Shown: one piece after another, positions 24,817 through 33,244 of the stretch
How the letters are laid out: every line of letters starts with the position of its first letter
Numbering within the stretch: the stretch's first letter is position 1
NCBI GenBank assembly: GCA_964631595.1
Contig: CAZVXL010000006.1
Location: 22,459-86,458 of the forward strand
Origin: UMGS1312 sp964631595
GTDB taxonomy: Bacteria > Bacillota > Clostridia > Oscillospirales > CAG-272
Reading direction: 5' to 3'
DNA: 64,000 nt
The notes under the pieces: model-generated
What the model was told of the DNA's origin: nothing
Database searches by the model: none
The model's input: only the letters and a program-made list of their open reading frames with translations
Made by a program: the position numbers and the translations under genes

Positions 24817-25932
24817 TCAGTATCCGATAGATGACAGCTTCATCATGTTCTCCCGCTTCAGCTCAATTGATGAATGAACGTATCTTTCCAAGGTGATCTG
24901 CGGACTTGCGTGTCCCAAGACCTCCGACAGGGATTTGATCTCAAAGCCAACCTCCACGCATCGCGTGGCAAAGCTGTGGCGGAGAGTGTGAAAATGTACT
25001 CCCGCAAGCCCGCACTCCTCGGCGTAATGCTTCATCTTGTATTGAAGCGTCCTCGGCTCAATATACCTGTTCTCCTCTCCCGTCAAAATATATGCGTCCC
25101 GCTCGGTGCAAAATCTTTTGCACAGCTCTATCGCAAACGGAGACAGCGGTATCACTCTTGATGAAGAAAAGCTTTTCGGATCGCTGATGATGATCCTTGT
25201 CTTTGAGCCGTCCGAGCTGTCCATGTTTTTTATTCTCTGCATCGCAGATCTCACATATACCACGCCGTCATCAAGTGAAATATCGCGCCACCGCAGGGCG
25301 CAGACCTCGCCTATGCGAAGCCCCGTGAGCAGTGTAAAGAGAGTTCCGAATTTGCATCTGTCCGTGCCGCCCGAAAGATAGCTTACAAGGCATATCTGCT
25401 CGTCTCGGGACAGCACGCGCATCTCCTTTCTCTCCGCCTTTGGGTATACTATCTCCACACCGCGCAGATACGGAGAACGCTTCTCGGTATATACCAGCAC
25501 CGCATGCAGTACCGTCAGTATATCCCGCACGGTTTTTGCCGAAAGCCCGCGCTTGTGAATGAGATCGTAGGCGAACTGCTCCACTGTCGGTGAATCGAGC
25601 AAGGCGACAAGACAGCCGCCGAGAGAGGGCTTTATGTGGGCTTCGATCACCGTGGAGTATTTTATGTAGGTCGATTCCTTGACCGTGCTCCGCTTCAGCC
25701 TCAGCCATTCATCGCAAAATGTCCCGAGTCTCACCCGCCGTCCGACGTCACCCAAAAGCTCATTGCCGAGCAAAGCCGCTCTTGCCGTATTGACCCTGTC
25801 CTTTGCCTCTCGGTAGCTTTTGCCGTAGCAATAGCCGTATACCGCTCTGCCGCTCGGAGCACGTGACTTTATATATCTGGCTTCCCAGCGTCCGTCCTTT
25901 CTTTTGTATATGTTTTCACCCTTTTTGCTCAT
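24817..25932 (-). CDS. Tyrosine recombinase/integrase
   Basis: 371 residues. The N-terminal arm-binding (AP2-like) segment is NIYKRKDGRWEARYIKSR; a SAM-like core-binding domain spans about 70-165 (TFCDEWLRLKRSTVKESTY), and the catalytic domain follows from about 175. Catalytic residues are visible: Arg in TGLRIGE, His/Arg in HTLRHSFAT, His in LGHASPQIT and the Tyr nucleophile in LERYVH. An ideal AAGGAGG precedes the ATG. It belongs to the Tn916/phage-integrase class, but no phage or conjugation genes accompany it. The gene is bracketed by perfect 38-bp inverted repeats, so it may act locally as an inverting enzyme or be a minimal mobile unit (inference). Confidence 0.95.
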   Translation of the reverse strand: MSKKGENIYKRKDGRWEARYIKSRAPSGRAVYGYCYGKSYREAKDRVNTARAALLGNELLGDVGRRVRLGTFCDEWLRLKRSTVKESTYIKYSTVIEAHIKPSLGGCLVALLDSPTVEQFAYDLIHKRGLSAKTVRDILTVLHAVLVYTEKRSPYLRGVEIVYPKAERKEMRVLSRDEQICLVSYLSGGTDRCKFGTLFTLLTGLRIGEVCALRWRDISLDDGVVYVRSAMQRIKNMDSSDGSKTRIIISDPKSFSSSRVIPLSPFAIELCKRFCTERDAYILTGEENRYIEPRTLQYKMKHYAEECGLAGVHFHTLRHSFATRCVEVGFEIKSLSEVLGHASPQITLERYVHSSIELKRENMMKLSSIGY

Positions 25933-26122
25933 GATTTTTATCCTCCTTGATCTTAGGGTAATAATATTTTAGTGAAAAAATTGCGGCTTTGCTGACTGGA
26001 ATTTTGACGGCGAAAAAACAAAAACCGACGTTTTTTGGAAAATATCCGCACTCTTTTCCCGTTTGATCCGACGTGCGTCTTTATTTTTTGAACGAAAAAT
26101 TAAAAAATGTAGTGGTTACTAC

Positions 26123-26151
26123 TTGAAAAAACGTTCAATATATGATACAAT
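26123..26151 (+). promoter_or_regulatory. Outward-facing promoter at the right repeat
   Basis: TTGAAA (26123-26128), 17-bp spacer, TACAAT (26146-26151). The expected start at about 26158 coincides with the first base of the right 38-bp repeat. There is no plus-strand gene downstream. Confidence 0.65.
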
Positions 26152-26158
26152 ATTTGTC

Positions 26159-26196
26159 GCAGAGTGCTGAACTCTGCGAAACGGACAGGTGCGAAA
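26159..26196 (-). repeat. Right 38-bp inverted repeat flanking the recombinase
   Basis: Exact inverse of 24707-24744. It begins with the hairpin GCAGAGT-GCTGA-ACTCTGC and its distal part forms the left arm of the following terminator-like hairpin. Confidence 0.9.
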
Positions 26197-26213
26197 TGCA
26201 CCTGTCCGTTTTC
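26179..26213 (+). terminator. Terminator-like hairpin beside the right repeat
   Basis: Perfect 14-bp stem (26179-26192 with 26198-26211), 5-nt loop GAAAT, TTTT at 26209-26212. Together with the promoter at 26123 it would define an RNA of only about 55 nt. Confidence 0.7.
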
Positions 26214-26237
26214 GACCTTCAAAATACGCGTAATGCG

Positions 26238-26276
26238 AAAAAGTCCATAGCCAAGGCAAGAGCCTTGGCTATGGAC
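26238..26276 (-). terminator. clpC: Terminator of the ctsR-mcsA-mcsB-clpC operon
   Basis: Perfect 15-bp stem (26243-26257 with 26262-26276), 4-nt loop; on the minus strand it is followed by five U's (26242-26238). It lies 55 bases after the clpC stop codon. Confidence 0.85.
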
Positions 26277-26330
26277 CCGGATTTGCCGCCGCATTATTCT
26301 TTTCGGCCGCAGTCCCAAACGCACACACTG

Positions 26331-28766
26331 TTATTCGGTTTTGTCCTCGACGGAGTAGCGTATTTCTCCGTCCTCGGTATATGCCATGACGGTATCGCCC
26401 TTCTTTACGGCTCCCGACAGCATTGTCTCGGAGAGGCTGTCCTCGACCTTACGGATTATCGCCCTACGCAGCGGACGTGCGCCGTATACCGGATCGAAGC
26501 CCTCCTTTGCCAAAAGCTCGGCAACATCATCACCGAAGGTGATGTCTATACCGTTATCGTTTATCCTGCGCTTTGTATCCTCAAGCATAAGCGATGCTAT
26601 CCTGCGTATATCCTCATCGGTCAGCTTATTGAATACTATGATCTCGTCGATACGGTTAAGGAACTCCGGTCTGAAGGTCTGCTTCAATGCATCCATAACG
26701 GAGGACTTCATCTTATCCTGTCCGTCGGAGACGCCGCCTCCGGTAAATCCGAGCGGCTTCGGCTGAGTGATGCTCGAAGCGCCGACGTTGGAGGTCATGA
26801 TTATTACGGTGTTTTTGAAATCCACACGCCGTCCCTGCGAATCGGTCAGAATACCGTCCTCAAGTATCTGGAGCAGTATATTGAACACATCGGGGTGCGC
26901 CTTTTCGATCTCGTCAAAGAGCACCACGGAATACGGGTGCCTGCGGATCTTCTCCGTCAGCTGTCCGCCGTCATCGTAGCCCACGTAGCCGGGAGGTGAG
27001 CCGATGAGCTTTGAGGTGCTGTGCTTCTCCATATATTCCGACATATCGACTCGGATCATGGCGTTTTCATCACCGAACATCACCTCGGCAAGAGCCTTTG
27101 TAAGCTCGGTCTTACCGACACCGGTGGGACCGAGGAAGATAAACGAGCCGATAGGTCTCCTCGGATCCTTCAGTCCGACTCTGCCGCGGCGTATCGCCCT
27201 TGCGACAGCCTCGACCGCCGCATCCTGTCCTATGATCCTTCCGCGCAGGATATCGTCAAGATGCAGGAGTCTCTCACCCTCCTCCTCTCCGAGCTTCTTC
27301 ACGGGAATACCCGTCCACGCGGTCACTATATCGCATATCTCGTCGGCGCCGACGACAGCCTCCTCCGTCGCGGAAGCGGCAGTCTTCTTTTTCAGCTCCT
27401 CCAGCTCATCCTTCAGCTTCTTTTCCCTGTCTCTGAGAGATGCCGCCTCCTCGAAGTTCTCCGCAAGTATCGCTTCCTCCTTTTCCGCCGATGCCGCCTT
27501 GACCTTTTCCTCAAGCTCGCGTACCTCGGGTGTCGGAGTGAAGCTCTGTATCCTCATCTTCGATGCCGCCTCATCTATCAGATCTATCGCCTTATCCGGC
27601 AGGTATCTGTCTCCGATGTATCTCACGGAGAGCTTCACCGCCGCATCTATCGCCTCATCCGATATCTTCAGCTTGTGGTGCGCCTCATACTTATCGCGGA
27701 GTCCCTTCAGTATCATGACAGCCTCCTCCGGTGTGGGCTCGCCCACCGTTACCGACTGAAACCGCCTTTCAAGCGCCGCATCCTTTTCGATGTACCTTCT
27801 GTATTCATCTATGGTTGTGGCACCTATCACCTGCATCTCGCCTCTCGCAAGAGCGGGCTTTATTATATTCGCGGCATCTACCGCGCCCTCCGCTCCGCCG
27901 GCGCCTATAATGGTGTGTATCTCATCAATGAACAGAATGATCGACGGATCCTTCGCCACCTCCGCCATCACGCCCTTCATACGCTCCTCAAACTCACCTC
28001 GGTATTTCGCTCCCGCGATCATGGAGGAAATATCAAGTGTGATTATCTGCTTATCTCTCAGGGTTTCCGGCACGCTTCCGTTCACTATTCGCTGGGCAAG
28101 TCCCTCGACCACCGCCGTTTTACCGACGCCCGGCTCTCCTATAAGGCACGGATTGTTCTTCGTGCGGCGGGAGAGGATCTGGATAACCCTCTCCGTCTCC
28201 GTGTCTCTGCCGATGATCGGGTCAAGCTTTCCCTCTCTTGCCGCAGCGCACAGATCCCTTCCGTAGGACGAGAGCGTCGGAGCGCCCTTCACCGTCTCCT
28301 TCTTGCCGCCGTCTCCGCCGCCGGCGCCGTCCGATGTGCCGAGGCAGCTCATGATACCCGCTTCGATATCCTTGGCTCCGGCTCCCTGCGCCTTTATGAG
28401 CTGCATGGCGAAGCATTCCGGCTCGTCAAGTATCGCAAGGAGCAGATGCTCCGTGCCGATGTAGCTGTGTCCGAGTGATGCCGATCTCATCGCCGAGCCC
28501 TCGATTATCTTCTTCGTTCGCGGAGTCATATCCCCCGCGCTCACATTCGACGGCTCTCCCCTGCCGGCAGTCTTTTCCACCATTGCCTGCGACTGCTCAA
28601 GCGTGATGTTCGCGCCGCTCAGCACTCTGTAGGCGATGCTGTCCGGCTCCGACAGCAGACCGAGCAGCAAATGCTCGGAGCCGACATACGAATGTCCCAT
28701 TTCACGGGCATAGTACAATGCCTTGTTAAGCGAATTTTGCGCTTTTCTTGTAAATCTGCTCGTCAT
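26331..28766 (-). CDS. clpC: ATP-dependent Clp protease ATP-binding subunit ClpC
   Basis: 811 residues, normal length. Order: two Clp_N repeats (about 1-145), AAA+ module 1 with GEPGVGKT near 215, a UVR/coiled-coil middle domain (EEAILAENFEEAASLRDREK, about 425-450), AAA+ module 2 with GPTGVGKTE near 550, and the D2-small C-terminal domain. The P-loops, VILFIDEIHTI- and LFDEIEKAHPDVF-type Walker B segments are intact. It unfolds substrates, including arginine-phosphorylated proteins marked by McsB, for ClpP. Last gene of the ctsR operon. Confidence 0.98.
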   Translation of the reverse strand: MTSRFTRKAQNSLNKALYYAREMGHSYVGSEHLLLGLLSEPDSIAYRVLSGANITLEQSQAMVEKTAGRGEPSNVSAGDMTPRTKKIIEGSAMRSASLGHSYIGTEHLLLAILDEPECFAMQLIKAQGAGAKDIEAGIMSCLGTSDGAGGGDGGKKETVKGAPTLSSYGRDLCAAAREGKLDPIIGRDTETERVIQILSRRTKNNPCLIGEPGVGKTAVVEGLAQRIVNGSVPETLRDKQIITLDISSMIAGAKYRGEFEERMKGVMAEVAKDPSIILFIDEIHTIIGAGGAEGAVDAANIIKPALARGEMQVIGATTIDEYRRYIEKDAALERRFQSVTVGEPTPEEAVMILKGLRDKYEAHHKLKISDEAIDAAVKLSVRYIGDRYLPDKAIDLIDEAASKMRIQSFTPTPEVRELEEKVKAASAEKEEAILAENFEEAASLRDREKKLKDELEELKKKTAASATEEAVVGADEICDIVTAWTGIPVKKLGEEEGERLLHLDDILRGRIIGQDAAVEAVARAIRRGRVGLKDPRRPIGSFIFLGPTGVGKTELTKALAEVMFGDENAMIRVDMSEYMEKHSTSKLIGSPPGYVGYDDGGQLTEKIRRHPYSVVLFDEIEKAHPDVFNILLQILEDGILTDSQGRRVDFKNTVIIMTSNVGASSITQPKPLGFTGGGVSDGQDKMKSSVMDALKQTFRPEFLNRIDEIIVFNKLTDEDIRRIASLMLEDTKRRINDNGIDITFGDDVAELLAKEGFDPVYGARPLRRAIIRKVEDSLSETMLSGAVKKGDTVMAYTEDGEIRYSVEDKTE

Positions 28767-28811
28767 AATATCAGTCCTTTCCGTTATTCTCCGTATTAAG
28801 CACCCGTGAGG

Positions 28812-29855
28812 CTAAAGCCTTACCCCCTCAACGGTGCATCTTGCCTTTTCGGCACGCAGAGTATCTCTTTCAAGCGGCGTTACCGAGGACTTTTCCGAGC
28901 CGGTGGTTATTCCCGCCGCCATGGATGAGAATAGAAGTCTGTCCATTGCCTCACAGCCAAGCTCGCCAGTCATGCCGAGCGCCGCGCCGAGTCTTATCTT
29001 TGAATAAAGCTCAAGCAGCTCGCCAGTCTCCAGCAGCTCCGCATACCTAAGTGTGCCGAGCGACCGTCTCACGCTGTCGCGAAGTCTCAGAAGTCTCTCA
29101 CCGTCAACAGATGCACGAAGCTCTCGCTCTCTCTTGACTATGCTGTCCACTATGCCGGACAGCTTGCGGATCGTTTCCTCCTCGCTGATGCCGAGCGTGA
29201 CCTGATTCGATATCTGGTACAGGCAGCCGTCGGCACTGCTTCCCTCTCCGCTCATGCCGCGAACGGTAAGTCCGAATTTCGCAAGCTGATTCTGGAGAGC
29301 TCTTATCTCGCCCGCCGCGCCGAGCGCCGGCAGGAACAGCATCACCGAGGCCCTCATTCCCGTGCCGAGATTTGTCGGGCAGTGCGTCAAATAGCCGAAA
29401 CGGTCGCTGTATGCAAGACTGAGGCTCCTGTCCATGGCGGACTCCGCCTCTGCCGCCGCGCTGTACGCCTTTTCAAGCTCAAGTCCGGCAAGCACGCACT
29501 GTATCCTGATGTGATCCTCCTCGCAGAGCATGATGTACATACCCTCCTCCGGCTTTGCCAGAAGTCCGTGAGGCGACGTCTTTTTTGCAAATTCGGGGCT
29601 CACTATATGCCGCTCCGCAAGCGCCGCCGCATATATCGGGGAGAGCTTTGTGAAATCGGTATAGCTGTATGTGCTCATCTCCGGCACCGCTCTCACCTTT
29701 TCGATCAGCTCATTTGCCGAAGCCTCGTCAAGGCGGAGCGCAAACGGGTAATCCTTGAGATTTCTCGCAAGTCTCACTCTCGTGCTGACCACCACGTCGG
29801 AGCTTGCTGCACCGTCTGTACACCATGTATATTTTTCAAATTCCTTAAAGCTCAT
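28812..29855 (-). CDS. mcsB: Protein arginine kinase McsB
   Basis: 347 residues. ATP:guanido phosphotransferase fold: VVSTRVRLARNLKDYPF at about 22-38, CEEDHIRIQCV in the middle (the catalytic Glu/Cys region of phosphagen kinases), THCPTNLGTGMRASV and the DGCLYQISNQVTLG region. It phosphorylates arginines on unfolded proteins, including CtsR, tagging them for ClpCP. Overlaps mcsA by 4 bases, as expected for a kinase and its activator. Confidence 0.97.
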   Translation of the reverse strand: MSFKEFEKYTWCTDGAASSDVVVSTRVRLARNLKDYPFALRLDEASANELIEKVRAVPEMSTYSYTDFTKLSPIYAAALAERHIVSPEFAKKTSPHGLLAKPEEGMYIMLCEEDHIRIQCVLAGLELEKAYSAAAEAESAMDRSLSLAYSDRFGYLTHCPTNLGTGMRASVMLFLPALGAAGEIRALQNQLAKFGLTVRGMSGEGSSADGCLYQISNQVTLGISEEETIRKLSGIVDSIVKRERELRASVDGERLLRLRDSVRRSLGTLRYAELLETGELLELYSKIRLGAALGMTGELGCEAMDRLLFSSMAAGITTGSEKSSVTPLERDTLRAEKARCTVEGVRL

Positions 29856-30388
29856 TGTTCACTGCCCCCTTCAAGCTCGCGTATTTTGTCACGGAGCCTT
29901 GCCGCTTCCTCGTAATCCTCTGCCGCCACCGCCTTCTTCAGTGAGCCTCTCAGCTCCTCGATGCGGTCTGCGGCGCTCTTTCTCTCCTTAAAGTTTTGGG
30001 GAGTCCTTCCGGTGTGCTTCGTTCCGCCGTGTATTCCCGCCACTATCCTCTCAAGCTCGTCGGCAAAGGTCTCGTAGCATCTCGGGCACCCCGCCTTGCC
30101 CTCTCTCCTGATATCGTCAAAGGTCATACCGCAAAGGTCGCATCTCTTTGAGGGTGCGCCGCTCCGCTTGACTCCCATCGGAGCAAGCATACTTCCGATC
30201 ATCGAGCCGAGTCCGCCGAGGTCTCCGCCGAAGATGCCGTCCGAGAAGAAGGACAGCTCTCCGGATTTTTGAAGCTTCTGTGCACATTCACGGCACAGCC
30301 TCAGCTCCGTCTCCTTGCCGTTTATATTGCAGCTGTAGTACACCTCTGCATTGTTCTTTCCGCATTTCTCACAAAGCATATCATTCAC
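29852..30388 (-). CDS. mcsA: McsA, activator of McsB
   Basis: 178 residues. Two zinc-ribbon CxxC pairs at the N-terminus (LCEKCGKNN and LCRECAQ), a second pair of CxxC (CDLCG and CPRCYE) in the middle, and a C-terminal UvrB/UvrC (UVR) motif, KKAVAAEDYEEAARLRDKIR. McsA binds metal and stimulates McsB kinase activity. Follows ctsR and overlaps mcsB. Confidence 0.95.
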   Translation of the reverse strand: MNDMLCEKCGKNNAEVYYSCNINGKETELRLCRECAQKLQKSGELSFFSDGIFGGDLGGLGSMIGSMLAPMGVKRSGAPSKRCDLCGMTFDDIRREGKAGCPRCYETFADELERIVAGIHGGTKHTGRTPQNFKERKSAADRIEELRGSLKKAVAAEDYEEAARLRDKIRELEGGSEQ

Positions 30389-30416
30389 TCCTTTTCGCTT
30401 TTATACTGAGTTTATT

Positions 30417-30869
30417 TTACTTCAAGAGGGATAGCAAAATGTGCCGCATTATGTCAGCCCGCACGGAAGCTCTCCCTCTCGGCTCCACACGGGCAAGCGC
30501 CTTCTCGGAGAACGCCGCCGCCATGATCTCCGCCTCCCTCGACTCTATCACGCCGTTATCGCGGAGATTTCGCAGGAATGCCATCGCCTCTCCCTCGTCT
30601 ATGGAGTCACCCACGGCATGGAAGAAGTGCATCAGGTATTCGCTTCGCTCCATGGCTACCCTTGCAATGCGGATATATCCGCCGCCGCCACGCCTGCTCT
30701 CCGTTATATACCCCCTCTCGGGGGTAAATCGCGACGTTATGACATACGTCACCTGACTCGGCACACATCCGAGCCTTGAGGCAAGCTCCGCGCGCCGCAC
30801 CTCGGTGCTTCCGCCGCCGTCCTCAAGCATCTGTTCTATTATTTGTGCAATGCTGTCCGAAATAAGCAT
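30417..30869 (-). CDS. ctsR: Transcriptional repressor CtsR
   Basis: 150 residues from ATG 30869, preceded by GGAAAGGTGA; an upstream in-frame extension to 30938 would run through the promoter and is rejected. Winged-helix DNA-binding domain: ISDSIAQIIEQML, then RAELASRLGCVPSQVTYVI and the beta-wing GYITESRRGGGGYIRI, whose glycine-rich tip senses heat in the family. The C-terminal half is the McsB/ClpC-interacting dimer domain. It represses its own operon through the tandem boxes just upstream. Confidence 0.96.
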   Translation of the reverse strand: MLISDSIAQIIEQMLEDGGGSTEVRRAELASRLGCVPSQVTYVITSRFTPERGYITESRRGGGGYIRIARVAMERSEYLMHFFHAVGDSIDEGEAMAFLRNLRDNGVIESREAEIMAAAFSEKALARVEPRGRASVRADIMRHILLSLLK

Positions 30870-30903
30870 CCCGATCACCTTTCCTTTTTTCTTTTGTGCC
30901 TTT

Positions 30904-30949
30904 ATTATACCGCAATAGTCAGAGAAAGTCAAAGTCAAAGAAAGTCAAA
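30904..30949 (-). promoter_or_regulatory. ctsR: ctsR promoter with two overlapping CtsR boxes
   Basis: Minus-strand TTGACT (30932-30927), 17-bp spacer, TATAAT (30909-30904). On the plus strand, AGTCAAA-GAA-AGTCAAA (30933-30949) is a perfect CtsR heptad pair, and AGTCAGA-GAA-AGTCAAA (30917-30933) is a second pair sharing one base with it. The sites cover the -35 and upstream DNA, so CtsR should block initiation. Confidence 0.93.
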
Positions 30950-30973
30950 TTTCGTGTCTCCATGCGCGGTTAA

Positions 30974-31008
30974 AAGAAAAAAGCAGGGCAAAAGCTCTGC
31001 TTTTCTCA
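30974..31008. terminator. Terminator after the first dockerin protein gene (bidirectional)
   Basis: AGCAGGGC (30982-30989) pairs with GCTCTGCT (30994-31001), one G-T pair, flanked by A-run and T-run, so it has U-tracts in both directions. It serves the minus-strand gene ending at 31039. Confidence 0.75.
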
Positions 31009-31038
31009 TTTTTTCTTGATTTTTCTCGTTTTTTCGTA

Positions 31039-33162
31039 TTACCTGTTTCCGGACATGATCGCCTCTGCAAGCTCTGCTCTTACCGCAAGCACCGTATCGG
31101 CATCAGTCTCAAAATCAAGCAGATCGCGTGTGACCTTCAAAAGGAGCTGCTCGGTCTTTTCCTCTCCGATGATCCTCTCCGCCATCTTCAGATACATATA
31201 GTCCTCAAAGCTGTCGCGGATATGCTCGACTCTTATCGACTCAATTCCGCCGGCTATGCCGTAGCGCGCCGCGGGGTAGATGAGGATTCCGTTGCCCCAC
31301 GCATCAATACCGCCGTCAAGTCCTATCGGGTACGATATATTAAACAGCGGATTTACTCCCCTGTAGTCATCTACAAGGTAGTAGAGAACGCCGGTGACAT
31401 CCTCTTGGAACATCTGCCAGCCCGATACACGCGTGTACATTCCGTCGGCGTGGGCATGATAGGTGGCACACGGCATGGCGGGAAGTCCCGCAAAATACCA
31501 CCACGCCTCCTTGCCGTCATTTTCCACACACTCCGTCACGATATCCTTATACGTGCCGTTTGCCGCAACATACTCGGGTGTCATGAACGAAAGGAGGGGA
31601 TTATCCGCCCTGTATTTTTCGGGAAGATATGCGTAGGTCTTGGGGCAGTAGATATCACAGGTCTCGCGGTACAGATCCATAATGCCGTCGTACAGGGTTA
31701 TGTGATGTCCCGTCTCGATCGGTATGACCTGCTTTCCGCCGGGATAGATGCTGTCGATATAGCTTCTTGCCGTACGCATCTGTTCGTACACGCCGCTTAC
31801 GGCATCCTTTTCATCGTACGGCTCGTCTATAAGGTAGAAATATCCCTTTTCAAACCATTCCTCATTCTGAGACAGCTTCTCGTATCTCGCCTTCACCTGC
31901 TCATCGGTGGCATCCATCGTTCCGCCGTAGCCCTCTCCCTTTACGACAAAGGAGTTTACTCTGGGATCGTTCAGATACTCGTCCGCCTCGGGAGTCTCGA
32001 TCTTATACGGCAGAGTGTACGCGCACATTCTGTTCTCAAGGAGCAGATCGTAGCACTGCTTATACTGCTCTAAGCGCTCGGCATCGTCCGTCACGCCGTT
32101 CAGTGATTGCAGTGCGGATGCCGTCGGGCCGCCGAGTCCGAAGGAGGAGCGCGGAGCATCGGTGTCATCAAGCGTGAAATCCCACACGTTCAGATAGATC
32201 CTTGCTCTCTTTATCTCCTTGCCCTCGCTCATTATGCTGACCGTCGCCTCGTAGAGTCCCGCGGTGCTGTTCTCATCGGTAGATGCCTTTACGACAAAGC
32301 CCTGAGAATTACCGTCCTTGACGGTAGCCGAATAGGTGGAATAGGAGGGCATCATGGCATCGGGCGCGGTGCCGTAGCTTTCCATATTGTGATAATAGAG
32401 GATAAAGGTCTCGCACTTTACGGTATCGCCGTAGCAGTTCACAAAATCCGTGGAGGATACCGTCACATCGGTCTTCTTCTCATCGGGAGAAATGTAGATA
32501 TTCGCCGTCTCCGCCTCGTTTTTGGCGGCATTTATCAAATAGGTGCATTTTCCCGTAGATGTCGCATCGTTCTTTTTCAGCTTCACATTGCCGTGAGTTG
32601 TCCAAAGAGCCACGCCCGCATCCTCGTCTGCCGCGACAAGCGGCTCCTCGCTCATGATTATCCGCATACTTCCGAGGCGCACGTCCCAGTCCGCTATATA
32701 CCGGAGCAGTACCACCGCATCGGACAGATCTACCCCGTCATTTCCGACAAGCTCTGCCGCCGCCTCGTTTATCTCCGTATTCCAGCCCGCGATACGCTTA
32801 AGCATGGCTATCACGTCGGACAGCCCGATCTTTCCGTCGCAGTCCACGTCTCCCGAGATGAGCACGCCGACGCTTCCGCCGTCACTGCCCTCGACCGTGC
32901 TTCCCGTGGGGACCCTCGCATCGGCGGGAGCGGTATTGCCGTCCGGCAGCTTCACGCTCACCTCTCCGTCAAATTCACCGACAAGTCGCTCCGCGCTTAT
33001 CTCTCCTCCCGTTCCGCAGACCGCACTGCCGTCCCTTGTCATTATCAGCGCGGAGTCCTCTTTCAGCCTCGGAGGTGTCGTCTCGCTTGCCGAGGTCGGC
33101 AGCAGCACCGCTCCGCAGAGCAGTATCGCCGCCGAGGTTATCCCGGAAATAAGTCTTTTCAT
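31039..33162 (-). CDS. Secreted DUF4091 glycoside-hydrolase-like protein with dockerin
   Basis: 707 residues from ATG 33162 (GGAG 8 bases upstream). Sec signal peptide at about 1-26; a roughly 75-residue N-terminal module (ISAERLVGEFDGEVSVKL, TGSTV) shared with the metallophosphoesterase at 35902-37656; dockerin-like pair at about 104-163 with GDVDCDGKIGLSDVIAMLKR and NDGVDLSDAVVLLRYIADW. Then a beta-rich region and a TIM-barrel-like DUF4091 part ending GNGILIYPAARYGIAGGIES and RDSFEDYMYLKMAER. The DUF4091 family is linked to glycan degradation. The first dockerin repeat keeps all Ca ligands (DVDCDGKIGLSD); the second is shorter. Substrate unknown. Confidence 0.85.
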   Translation of the reverse strand: MKRLISGITSAAILLCGAVLLPTSASETTPPRLKEDSALIMTRDGSAVCGTGGEISAERLVGEFDGEVSVKLPDGNTAPADARVPTGSTVEGSDGGSVGVLISGDVDCDGKIGLSDVIAMLKRIAGWNTEINEAAAELVGNDGVDLSDAVVLLRYIADWDVRLGSMRIIMSEEPLVAADEDAGVALWTTHGNVKLKKNDATSTGKCTYLINAAKNEAETANIYISPDEKKTDVTVSSTDFVNCYGDTVKCETFILYYHNMESYGTAPDAMMPSYSTYSATVKDGNSQGFVVKASTDENSTAGLYEATVSIMSEGKEIKRARIYLNVWDFTLDDTDAPRSSFGLGGPTASALQSLNGVTDDAERLEQYKQCYDLLLENRMCAYTLPYKIETPEADEYLNDPRVNSFVVKGEGYGGTMDATDEQVKARYEKLSQNEEWFEKGYFYLIDEPYDEKDAVSGVYEQMRTARSYIDSIYPGGKQVIPIETGHHITLYDGIMDLYRETCDIYCPKTYAYLPEKYRADNPLLSFMTPEYVAANGTYKDIVTECVENDGKEAWWYFAGLPAMPCATYHAHADGMYTRVSGWQMFQEDVTGVLYYLVDDYRGVNPLFNISYPIGLDGGIDAWGNGILIYPAARYGIAGGIESIRVEHIRDSFEDYMYLKMAERIIGEEKTEQLLLKVTRDLLDFETDADTVLAVRAELAEAIMSGNR

Positions 33163-33244
33163 TTTTCTTACTCCTATTGTTATTTTAGGTACGGCGTGTC
33201 CGTGCGGGCGCATCTCGCCGTCCTTCTGTCATGTTGTCTTACCG

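Noticed and set aside
24707..26196. Prophage or ICE based on the integrase
   Set aside because: No capsid, terminase, relaxase or conjugation genes are near; both flanks return to ordinary chromosomal genes within a few hundred bases.
27021..28478. Long plus-strand open frame (about 485 codons) opposite clpC
   Set aside because: Exactly antisense to a well-conserved gene; no ribosome site and His/Arg/Leu-rich translation typical of GC-rich shadow frames.
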